DNA of 14,091 nt. Source: Cymbomonas tetramitiformis (lineage: Eukaryota; Chlorophyta; Pyramimonadophyceae; Pyramimonadales; Pyramimonadaceae). Below, piece after piece: positions 7,685 through 14,091 of this stretch. Within the stretch, counting starts at the first letter, position 1. Each line of letters begins with the position of its first letter. Both the position numbers and the translations under genes were made by a program. Location of the stretch: assembly GCA_001247695.2 (NCBI GenBank), contig LGRX02015725.1, positions 1-14,091 of the forward strand, in the 5' to 3' direction. The notes below the pieces were generated by a model. That model worked only from the letters and a program-made list of their open reading frames with translations, did no database searches and was not told the origin of the DNA.

Positions 7685-7958
7685 TTCATTAGTTATCAGT
7701 TGGGCGATTGTTATGTATGTACGGCGATATGATTTGGGATGTGAGATATTAAATGTGTTATATAGCTAGATATGATATATGGTGGCGGCGTACATGTAAT
7801 GTAAGCTAGTTGCAAATATTGAATGGCGGAGCAAGGTTTGGCTATCCAATATGATTATCAGGGACACAAAAAGTTACTATGATTACTTATTTTCTAGTAC
7901 GAACGTTTTCTTAGCTTTCGCACGTTGCTTACGCTTGGCAATTGTAGTGTAGATACAC
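7685..7958 (+). repeat. Diverged tandem duplication, copy 2
   Basis: This is the second copy of the 7386-7669 segment. It matches from TTCATTAGTTAT to the end of a GTGTAGATACA stretch near 7958. Relative to copy 1 it has a four-base insertion near 7716, a three-base loss near 7779, and a one-base change in length inside the small ORF region near 7865-7872. Confidence 0.85.
7823..7882 (+). pseudogene. Copy 2 of the small ORF, frame shifted and short (19 aa)
   Basis: It starts MAEQGLAIQYDYQG with the same 19 bases ATGGCGGAGCAAGGTTTGG as copy 1. It loses register with copy 1 after codon 14 and ends at TGA at 7880-7882. If copy 1 is real, this is a truncated duplicate. An in-frame TGA lies directly before the ATG. 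Confidence 0.18.
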
Positions 7959-8446
7959 GTGTAGTCGAATAAGCAAACACTCTGCATACATATCTTACAT
8001 ACTATTTAGCATTTGCACATGCATGACATCGAAAACAATCTGTTGAATGTGCAGAATGTAAATGCTCACGCACCGATCAATACATCAACATCGCGGCGCG
8101 CTGCGCGCGATTAGCGCTAACTGCATAATCAATACTAAGATTGCCTAATTGATGAGACATGTCTGCAACAAATCGTGAAGAATATATGGAGCGTTATACA
8201 TGTTGATGTGGATAATGTTGATGTCAACAACCTCTTGGAGTGTTAGCTGAAGTCTGAGCAAGCAATATATGACCCTCATAGCAGAGTTACTTTTCTGCTA
8301 CACGTGTATGGCGATGTCCGTCAGCTTGTGGCAATTGCTTAGGTGGGGGCGAACATCATGTGAAAAATAATGGAGGCTCACTATACATGAGTTGGTGGTG
8401 CACATGACCATTTTGCATACATGTGATACACATGCTCACTCTCTTT
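7959..8446. other. Spacer DNA, no gene seen
   Basis: No ORF with convincing composition. It contains a GC-rich dyad GCGCG-CTG-CGCGC at 8096-8108 within locally AT-rich DNA, and a TGTTGATGT direct repeat near 8200-8223, the second copy forming GTTGA-TG-TCAAC. Confidence 0.6.
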
Positions 8447-8464
8447 CACACACACACACACACA
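8447..8464. repeat. (CA)9 microsatellite
   Basis: Nine uninterrupted CA dinucleotides on the plus strand. Confidence 0.97.
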
Positions 8465-8960
8465 ATCATGGCTGAATGCTTTGATCCCCGGTGTGGGTAC
8501 ATAGTGCAATCGATCTTCTGCGGCTACGGTGTGCCAAAGGAGTCGGTCCAAGGAAAAGCCACACTCATGCACGCGCATAATTACATACTTGCACACGCAT
8601 CCAAACACAACTCATACACACACACACACACGCACACTCGCGACTGCAAGCGCACGCGCACACACACATTCTTGCCACTTTAACAATCGATATGCATATT
8701 GCATGTAGCATGCACACGTTGCCCGCTGACAAAAGCAGACCCACCATCAATCCAGTGGATGTGAGAAACATGCTTGTGGGAATAGATCAGGGCATGACTA
8801 TATACCGCACCCACACATCCTAGCCAAAAAAGAAAGTGTACAGCCACGTTGGAAGCTCAGCCAGTGTTACACTGCAAGTATATTATGAAAATATCACACG
8901 TTGGTGCTCGAGCGCACACCGTGAAATTCGAGAGGGAAATCGGCTGCATTGAAGTCCCCA
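8465..8960. other. Spacer DNA between CA tracts and the TA palindrome
   Basis: No recognisable gene. Apart from the CA-rich tract at 8617-8672, this is ordinary single-copy-looking DNA with frequent ATGCAT and GCATGC words. Confidence 0.55.
8617..8672. repeat. CA-rich tract, interrupted by CG
   Basis: Seven CA at 8617-8630, then CGCACACTCGCGACTGCAAG, then CGCACGCGCACACACACA. It is mostly alternating pyrimidine-purine. The His/Thr-rich ORFs here (THTHTHT) are its translation. Confidence 0.9.
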
Positions 8961-9006
8961 TATATATATATATATACAACGTTGTATATATATATATGTA
9001 TATATA
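8961..9006. repeat. TA-repeat palindrome centred on CAACGTTG
   Basis: TA repeats converge on ACAACGTTGT. The perfect arms run at least 17 bases each side (8964-8980 and 8981-8997), after which TA continues with one G interruption. It could form a hairpin or cruciform, and such tracts are typically length-polymorphic. Confidence 0.92.
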
Positions 9007-9050
9007 CGTCTAGCTTTGATTGGCATGCGCATTAGCTCGTTCACTTTATT

Positions 9051-9113
9051 ATGTGTGTGTATGTGTGTGTCGCGCGCGCGTGCGTGTGTGCTTAGTGCGT
9101 GTGCGTGTGTGCA
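9051..9113. repeat. TG/CG alternating tract with Z-DNA potential
   Basis: ATGTGTGTGT twice, then CGCGCGCGCGTGCGTGTGTG, then GTGCGTGTGCGTGTGTGC. It is almost entirely alternating purine-pyrimidine with a few phase breaks. It lies 45 bp from the TA palindrome and has opposite strand polarity to the CA tracts at 8447-8672. Confidence 0.88.
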
Positions 9114-9600
9114 TCAACGGGCGTATGCACTCACAACGCACTCGCTTATATTCATCAATAATTTTGAGCACAAGCCGAGACAGTGACTAAGGTGGTGCTT
9201 GAGGCGAGCACTGCATAATCTGATGTCCATTGATACCCCTTGCACATGCATAGAATTATTGTGCCCATCTTGAGCTGGCATTTGTGTTTTAGGACGAATA
9301 GCAAAGGGGGGCACGTTTGTAGCACTGTGGCATCTAGCACGCATGGCATACTACTATGATCATCATATTAGTACTTTAAATTTTGACAATGTGAAAATCT
9401 CATTATGACTGCATGCTGCACAAACTGTGCGCAAATAGGCTGATGTGTATATCGAATGCAATCTTTAACAATTACCCTTGCGAATGAAAAATATCACATT
9501 ATGCCGAGACGCAAATGATTGGCTGTGTATGCGGATTATTATATGATTGTGCATGCGTAATTGTGTATCGAGCCGGAAAACGTGCGAATAAAGCAATATT
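9114..9600. other. Spacer DNA, no gene seen
   Basis: No supported ORF, RNA gene or repeat. An AATAAA word occurs at 9587-9592 but has no gene to serve. Confidence 0.55.
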
Positions 9601-9608
9601 TACTGATG

Positions 9609-9669
9609 CAGGACGCCGGGGATCGAACCCAGACCAAGAACTTGTGCGAGTCTCGTGGACATCGTCCTC
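9609..9669 (-). ncRNA. tRNA-like element with B-box (decayed tRNA or SINE head)
   Basis: On the minus strand the B-box GGTTCGATCCC (plus 9619-9629) fits the pol III consensus GGTTCGANNCC. It sits in a T-arm CTGGG-TTCGATC-CCCGG with five pairs, one a G-U. A six-base acceptor-like stem flanks it, AGGACG (plus 9663-9668) pairing with CGTCCT (plus 9610-9615). Only about 30 nt lie between that stem and the T-arm, against about 41 in a normal tRNA. I find no good anticodon loop or strong A-box, only a weak candidate TGTCCACGAG. Loss of a D- or anticodon arm, or a tRNA-derived SINE remnant, fits better than a working tRNA. Confidence 0.35.
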
Positions 9670-10214
9670 CTTCATCATCCGATAAACGCATCAACGTGCA
9701 TGTGCAGGGCGTGATATATATGATGCTCTTCGTGGTGTGTAACTTAGTGCTTAGTGCTGAGTATGTGATGTGTGTGTGCGTGTGTTCGTGTGTGAGAGAG
9801 AAGCAAGAGCTACTTTGCTTCCATGATTTGGCACATATATTGATGTGCCCGTAGTGCATTCCTGTGTGAATGGTGGGTGTTGATAATGCATGCGTGTGAA
9901 TATCCAACATGTAACCATCGGAATGATACCTGACTGCGGCTACATGCATACACTACTTGCTCGTTATAATTCATCATTCGACTGAGTGACATTTGCAATT
10001 CCCACTCGCGGCTGGCGCGAGCCTATGCATGGTTGGCTGCCTTCACGTGTGGCGATATTAATGGGCAAGCGCTTTTTATATCATATACACATAAAAGTGC
10101 ATTTCACCGCCATGAACGTGCATCAAACCTCGCGCTACTTCGATCGGTCGCAGCATTGTAAATCGAAGCACGAATGACGTCTCATCGACCTCCGCCATCA
10201 TGACCCTGTGCCAA
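9670..10214. other. Spacer DNA, no gene seen
   Basis: Apart from the TG tract at 9768-9799 I see only short open frames with skewed composition and no recognisable motif. Confidence 0.5.
9768..9799. repeat. TG-rich microsatellite
   Basis: TGTGTGTGTGCGTGTGTTCG continues as TGTGTGAGAGAG. The minus-strand His/Thr-rich ORF across 9539-9949 owes its THEHTHTH segment to this tract. Confidence 0.88.
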
Positions 10215-10230
10215 ACACACACACACACAC
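10215..10230. repeat. (AC)8 microsatellite
   Basis: Uninterrupted AC dinucleotides, returning to the CA polarity seen at the left of the spacer. Confidence 0.95.
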
Positions 10231-10725
10231 TTTCTATTACAGCAACTTGCATGATAAATTGGCTGCCGCTCTTCGTACGCGCGCTACAATACCGCAAACG
10301 TGTTGGCAACGGAAATACATTATCGTTGCCACTGCGAGAGCATGCTCACAGTCAACGCACACGCGCGCGGGTACATGCCGATGCGCAGCATGCACTTATG
10401 TGGCGCGCACAATCGCATGCATGCAGTTCTTACATACTGAATGAGGACACATGCGATCAAAGCAACGATTGATTATGCGCACGTCGTGACCAAAACGACG
10501 AATATCGAAAACAAGCATGCGCGCGCGCATCCATGCTCATGCGCGCAACGCGTCCCAAAAACGAAACACACAAAATAACAGCATGCAACCTATGTGGGCA
10601 TTGTACACATAAAAAGCCACGTTCAAAAATCAGCGCTCCGCTGTTGAGCTGTGCGTGCAGCGAGTGGAACCGTCGAATAATGCTGAGTATCAAATATGAT
10701 CTGGCATTTTAAGTCCTCCCCGGAG
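10231..10725. other. Spacer DNA with GC-alternating palindrome
   Basis: No gene supported. It includes ATGCGCGCGCGCAT at 10517-10530, a perfect 14-base palindrome, and several CGCACACGCGCGCG-like alternating stretches near 10356-10370. Confidence 0.55.
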
Positions 10726-10954
10726 CGATCCGATCATGTGTGCGACAGTGCTTAATATGTGCGTCTCGACATGCGATGCCATAACGCGTGGGTAGCGTCG
10801 CGGTAAATCTAAATGCACGCGAATGCAGCGGCACTGCCATCGTTAGCGTCTGGCGATCGTGAGATCGAAAGTCGTCTGTGACGCCCGTTGCGATTTGAGC
10901 TTTGCTGCTGCTGCTGCTGCTGATTGACGTGGCATAGGCCAAGTTTAGTTTATT
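10726..10954 (+). repeat. Repeat unit U21, 5'-truncated and diverged, (CTG)6
   Basis: Homology begins around GATCCGATCATGTGTGCGAC and runs through AACGCGTGGGTAGCGTCG to a six-CTG run at 10905-10922. It is the most substituted long copy: TTAATATGTGCGTCTCGAC replaces the usual pyrimidine tract, and GAAAGTCGTCTGTGACGCC replaces the normal sequence. After ATTGACGTGGCATAGG a unique 25 bp stretch precedes U22. Confidence 0.9.
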
Positions 10955-11407
10955 CTAGGCCCGGTCGATCTTAAATTAAGATCTCCACTAGGCGCATCTG
11001 ACGGTGGATGGGATTATTTATCTTGCCGACGTGGCGCACTCGAGAGATCCGAACATGAACATCGAGTCTGCCATTCCATTAATGATTTGACATTTCTCGA
11101 TCCTCGCGTCTGCTATGCAATGTAAAAGCGAATCTATCTGATTTCCGAACATCGCGTCGGCCATGCGATGTTTAAATCATTTTCGCCATTACATCATATG
11201 ACCGCAGGATCATGTGCGCGACAGTGCTTTGCCTTTTGCTTCCCAGCATGCCATGCCATAACGCGCGGGTGGCGTCGCGATAAATGTACGCGACTGCAGT
11301 GGCACTGTCATCGTTAGCGCCTGGCGATCGTGAGATGAAACATTCGACTGTATCGCCCGTTGGGATTCGAGCTTTGCTGCTGCTGCTGCTGCTGATTGAC
11401 TAAGGTA
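10955..11407 (+). repeat. Repeat unit U22, type B, (CTG)6
   Basis: Core of 422 bp, dyad at 10967-10983, CTG run 11377-11394. It shares GGTGGATGGG and TTTGCCTTTTGC with U12. GAGATGAAACATTCG carries a private change. Joint ATTGACTAAGGTA. Confidence 0.93.
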
Positions 11408-11722
11408 CTAGGCGCTGTCGATCACAAATATGCGATCTCCACTAGGCGTCGATCTTTTTGGACAGCACCATTAATTACCATGCGATGTTAACATGGATAT
11501 CGCCATTACATCATATGACCGCGGGATCATGTGCGCGACAGTGCTTCGCATTTTGCTTCCCAGCATGCCATGCCATAACGCGTGGGTGGCGTCGTGGTAC
11601 ATACACGCGACTGTTGTGGCACTGTCATCGTTAGCGTCTGGCGATCGTGAGATGGAACATTCGACTGTATCGCCCGTTGGGATTCGAGCTTTGCTGCTGC
11701 TGCTGCTGCTGCTGATTGACTA
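11408..11722 (+). repeat. Repeat unit U23, type A, (CTG)7
   Basis: Core of 286 bp with CTG run 11694-11714. It shares GACCGCGGGATC with U4. Its pyrimidine stretch is altered to TTCGCATTTTGC. Confidence 0.93.
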
Positions 11723-12042
11723 CTAGGCGCTGTAGATCACAAATATGCGATCTCCACTAGGCGTCGATCCTTTTGGACAGCGCGATTAATTACCATGCGA
11801 TTTTAACATGGATATCGCCGTTACATAATCTGACCGCAGGATCATGTGCGCGACAGTGCTTTGCTTTTTGCTTCCCAGCATGCCATGCCATAACGCGTGG
11901 GTGGCGTCGCGATAAATACACGCGACTGTTGTGGCACTGTCATCGTTAGCGTCTGGCGATCGTGAGATGGAAAATTCGACTGCGTCGTTCGTTGGGATTC
12001 GAGCTTTGCTGCTGCTGCTGCTGCTGCTGATTGACTAAGGTA
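11723..12042 (+). repeat. Repeat unit U24, type A, (CTG)7
   Basis: Core of 286 bp with CTG run 12009-12029. Private changes are CTGTAGATCAC at the 5' end, GCGATTTTAACATGG, and CGATAAATACACG, a mix of the two common variants at that site. Confidence 0.93.
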
Positions 12043-12355
12043 CTAGGCGCTGTCGATCACAAATATGCGATCTCCACTAGGCGTCGATCTTTTTGGACAG
12101 CGCGATTAATTACCATGCGATGTTAACATGGATATCGCCATTACATCATCTGACCGCAGGATCATGTGCGCGACAGTGCTTTGCTTTTTGCTTCCCAGCA
12201 TGCCATGCCATAACGCGTGGGTGGCGTCGTTACATACACGCGACTGTTGTGGCAGTGTCATCGCTAGCGTCTGTCGATCGTCAGATCGATAATTCGACTG
12301 CGTCGCCCGTTGGGATTCGAGCTTTGCTGCTGCTGCTGCTGCTGCATGTAATACA
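12043..12355 (+). repeat. Repeat unit U25, type A, 284 bp core, (CTG)6
   Basis: The core is two bases short because GTCGTTACATACACG replaces GTCGTGGTACATACACG. CTG run 12327-12344, CATGTAATACA joint into U26. It belongs to the GCTAGCGTCTGTCGATCGTC subfamily. Confidence 0.92.
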
Positions 12356-12792
12356 CTAGGCCCGGTCGATCTTAAATTAAGATCTCCACTAGGCGCATCT
12401 GACGGTCGATGGGATTATTTATCTTGCCGACGTGGCGCACTCGAGAGATCCGAACATGAACATCGAGTCTGCCATTCCATTAATGATTTGACCTTTGTCG
12501 ATCCTCGCGTCTGCTATGCAATGTTGAAGCGAATCTATCTGATTTCCGAACATCGCGTCGGCCATGCGATGTTTAAATCATTTTCGCCATTACACTATCT
12601 GACCGTAGGATCATGTGCGCGACAGTGCTTTGCTTTTTGCTTCCCAGCATGCCATGCCATAACGCGTGGGTGGCGTTGTGGTACATACACGCGACTGTTG
12701 TGGCACTGTCATCGTTAGCGTCTGGCGATCGTGAGATCGAAAATTCGACTGCATCGCCCGTTGGGATTCGAGCTTTGCTGCTGCTGCTGCTG
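12356..12792 (+). repeat. Repeat unit U26, type B, (CTG)5
   Basis: Core of 422 bp, dyad at 12368-12384, CTG run 12778-12792. TTACACTATCTGACCGTAGG is shared only with U9. GACCTTTGTCGATCC and CAATGTTGAAGCG are private. Confidence 0.93.
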
Positions 12793-12919
12793 ATTAAGGT
12801 AAGGTAAGGTAAGGTAAGGTAAGGTAAGGTAATTTGGTTTGGCTGAAGATTATAAAGGTCAAAGGTAGTAAGGTAAGTAAGGTAATTTGGTTTGGGTGAA
12901 GATTATAAAGGTCTAAGGT
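12793..12919 (+). repeat. Linker after U26: (GGTAA)7 and two L1 motifs
   Basis: Seven GGTAA copies (12798-12832), then an L1 with GGCTGAAG, as at 21-54, and a second L1 whose tail reads AAAGGTCTAAGGT. Confidence 0.88.
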
Positions 12920-13234
12920 CTAGGCGCTGTCGATCACAAGTATGCGATCTCCACTAGGCGTCGATCTTTTTGGACAGCACCATTAATTACCATGCGATGT
13001 TAACATGGATATCGCCATTACATCATATGACCGCAGGATCATGTGCGCGACAGTGCTTTGCTTTTTGCTTCCCAGCATGCCATGCCATAACGCGTGGGTG
13101 GCGTCGCGATGAATGTACGCGACTGCAGTGGCACTGTCATCGTTGGCGGCTGGCGATCGTGAGATCGAAAGTTCGACTGCGTCGCCCGTTGGGATTCGAG
13201 CTTTGCTGCTGCTGCTGCTGCTGCATGTAATACA
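12920..13234 (+). repeat. Repeat unit U27, type A, (CTG)6, first half of a recurring dimer
   Basis: Core of 286 bp, CTG run 13206-13223, CATGTAATACA joint. GATGAATGTACG, TTGGCGGCTGG and GAAAGTTCG match U16. ACAAGTATGCG is private. Confidence 0.93.
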
Positions 13235-13535
13235 CTAGGCGCTGTCGATCACAAATATGCGATCTCCACTAGGCGTCGATCTTTTTTGACAGCACCATTA
13301 ATTACCATGCGATGTTAACATGGATATCGTTATTAAATCATATGACCGTAGGGTCATGTGCGCGACAGTGCTTTGCTTTTTGCTTCCCAGCATGCCATGC
13401 CATAACGCGTGGGTGGCGTCGCGATAAATGTACGCGACTGCAGTGGCAGTGTCATCGCTAGCGTCTGTCGATCGTCAGATAGATAATTCGACTGCGTCGT
13501 TCGTTGGGATTCGAGCTTTGCTGCTGCTGCTGCTG
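13235..13535 (+). repeat. Repeat unit U28, type A, (CTG)5, second half of a recurring dimer
   Basis: Core of 286 bp with CTG run 13521-13535. GTGGCAGTGTCATCGCTAGC and TGCGTCGTTCGTTGGG match U17. Private changes include ATCGTTATTAAATC and CAGATAGATAATTCG. Confidence 0.93.
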
Positions 13536-13652
13536 ATTAAGGTAAGGTAAGTAAGGTAAGGTAATTTGGTTTGGGTGAAGATTATAAAGGTCAAAGGTAG
13601 GTAAGTAAGGTAATTTGGTTTGGGTGAAGATTATAAAGGTCAAAGGTAGGTA
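13536..13652 (+). repeat. Linker after U28: two L1 motifs
   Basis: ATTAAGGTAAGGTAAGTAAGG is followed by two L1 motifs ending AAAGGTCAAAGGT, then AGGTA before U29. Confidence 0.88.
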
Positions 13653-13990
13653 CTAGGCGCTGTCGATCACAAATATGCGATCTCCACTAGGCGTCGATCT
13701 TTTTGGACAGCACGATTAATTACCATGCGATGTTAACATGGATATCGCCATTACATCATATGACCGCAGGATCATGTGTGCGACAGTGCTTCGCTTTTCG
13801 CTTCCCAGCATGCCATGCCATAACGCGTGGGTGGCGTCGCGGTACATACACGCGACTGCAGTGGCACTGTCATCGTTGGCGTCTGGCGATCGTGAGATCG
13901 AAAATTCGACTGCGTCGCCCGTTGGGATTCGAGCTTTGCTGCTGCTGCTGCTGCTGCTGCTGATTGACTAAGGTAAGGTAAGGTAAGGTA
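13653..13990 (+). repeat. Repeat unit U29, type A, (CTG)8
   Basis: Core of 286 bp with CTG run 13939-13962. It shares ATGTGTGCGACAGTGC with U8; TTCGCTTTTCGC is private. The joint ATTGACTA is followed by four GGTA-type steps into U30. Confidence 0.93.
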
Positions 13991-14091
13991 CTAGGCCCGG
14001 TCGATCTTAAATTAAGATCTCCACTAGGCGCATCTGACGGTCAATGGGATTATTTATCTTGCCGACGTGGCGCACTCGAGAGATCCGAACA
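13991..14091 (+). repeat. Repeat unit U30, type B, cut by window end
   Basis: The first 101 bp of a type B unit with its dyad at 14003-14019. The sequence agrees with the other B units up to the window edge, so the array continues to the right. Confidence 0.93.

Larger units (their letters stand above)
10726..14091 (+). repeat. Right block of composite satellite array (U21-U30)
   Basis: This is the same repeat family and orientation as 1-7365, resuming after a 3.36 kb spacer. It holds a 5'-truncated diverged copy, eight complete units (two type B) and a type B unit cut off at the window end. Individual units match particular left-block units more closely than their own neighbours (U26 with U9, U22 with U12, U27-U28 with U16-U17). 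This indicates exchange or segmental duplication between the blocks. Confidence 0.95.

Noticed and set aside
8096..8108. GCGCG-CTG-CGCGC dyad as a terminator or regulatory site
   Set aside because: It is a short dyad with no adjacent gene or T-run, and chance is sufficient in DNA with many CG-alternating words.
8423..8683. His/Thr-rich ORFs on both strands around the CA tracts
   Set aside because: They are direct translations of (CA)n and (TG)n microsatellites.
9609..9669. Functional canonical tRNA gene
   Set aside because: The distance between the acceptor-like stem and the T-arm is too short, no anticodon stem-loop with a T before the anticodon could be drawn, and no clear A-box is present.
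9539..9949. 136 aa minus-strand ORF
   Set aside because: It spans the TG microsatellite (THEHTHTH) and the tRNA-like element, has no recognisable domain, and its composition follows the dinucleotide bias.
7366..10725. Spacer as a recent transposon insertion
   Set aside because: No terminal inverted repeats, transposase or reverse transcriptase ORF were found. The possible ATCCGA duplication is only six bases, and the flanking units are too decayed for a recent event.

Overview
Eukaryotic, gene-poor, repeat-dominated DNA. About three quarters of the window is one head-to-tail composite satellite. The rest is a roughly 3.36 kb single-copy spacer rich in CA/TG and TA microsatellites. Nothing looks bacterial or phage-like: there are no dense ORFs, ribosome binding sites or operons. 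The (CTG)n, (CA)n, (TA)n and (GGTAA)n tracts plus a pol III B-box point to a nuclear genome. I cannot assign a species; a protist or invertebrate is a guess only.

Layout. 1-7365: left array, with 19 complete units (U1-U19) and a degenerate terminal fragment (U20). 7366-10725: spacer. It starts with a diverged two-copy tandem duplication (7386-7958), each copy carrying a tiny related ORF. CA tracts, a TA palindrome at 8961-9006, TG/CG alternating tracts and a minus-strand tRNA-like B-box element near 9610-9669 follow. 10726-14091: right array, with a 5'-truncated diverged unit (U21), eight complete units (U22-U29) and a unit cut by the window end (U30). The array therefore continues past both window edges.

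Unit structure. Type A units have a core of 286 bp from the opening CTAGGCGCTG to the first CTG of a terminal run. This length is the same in 19 of the 23 complete type A units; U5, U7, U10 and U25 differ by a few bases. Type B units (U9, U12, U22, U26, and partial U30) open with CTAGGCCCGG and have a 422 bp core, 136 bp longer at the 5' side. Each core ends in 4 to 14 CTG triplets, sometimes interrupted. One of three joints follows: ATTAAGGTA, ATTGACTA, or CATGTAATACA. Many joints continue into a variable linker made of GGTAA/GTAA microsatellite and a 35-40 bp motif, L1 (GGTTTGGGTGAAG...) or L2 (CTTGATGCCAAGACG...), both ending in AAAGGTCARAGGT.

The ORFs across the arrays are best read as shadows of the repeat. 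The core length is not a multiple of three. The two mostly open plus frames are broken by recurrent TAA or TAG variants in different units, and polyLeu, polyCys and polyGln are simply the CTG tract in three frames. No confident protein-coding gene is present. The most interesting points are: fixed core length against hypervariable linkers; a 5' dyad that stays self-complementary when its bases change; splice acceptor-like and donor-like signals in every cassette; unit pairs and B-type sisters shared across the spacer while the spacer-facing edge units have decayed; and the small conserved ORF of the spacer duplication.
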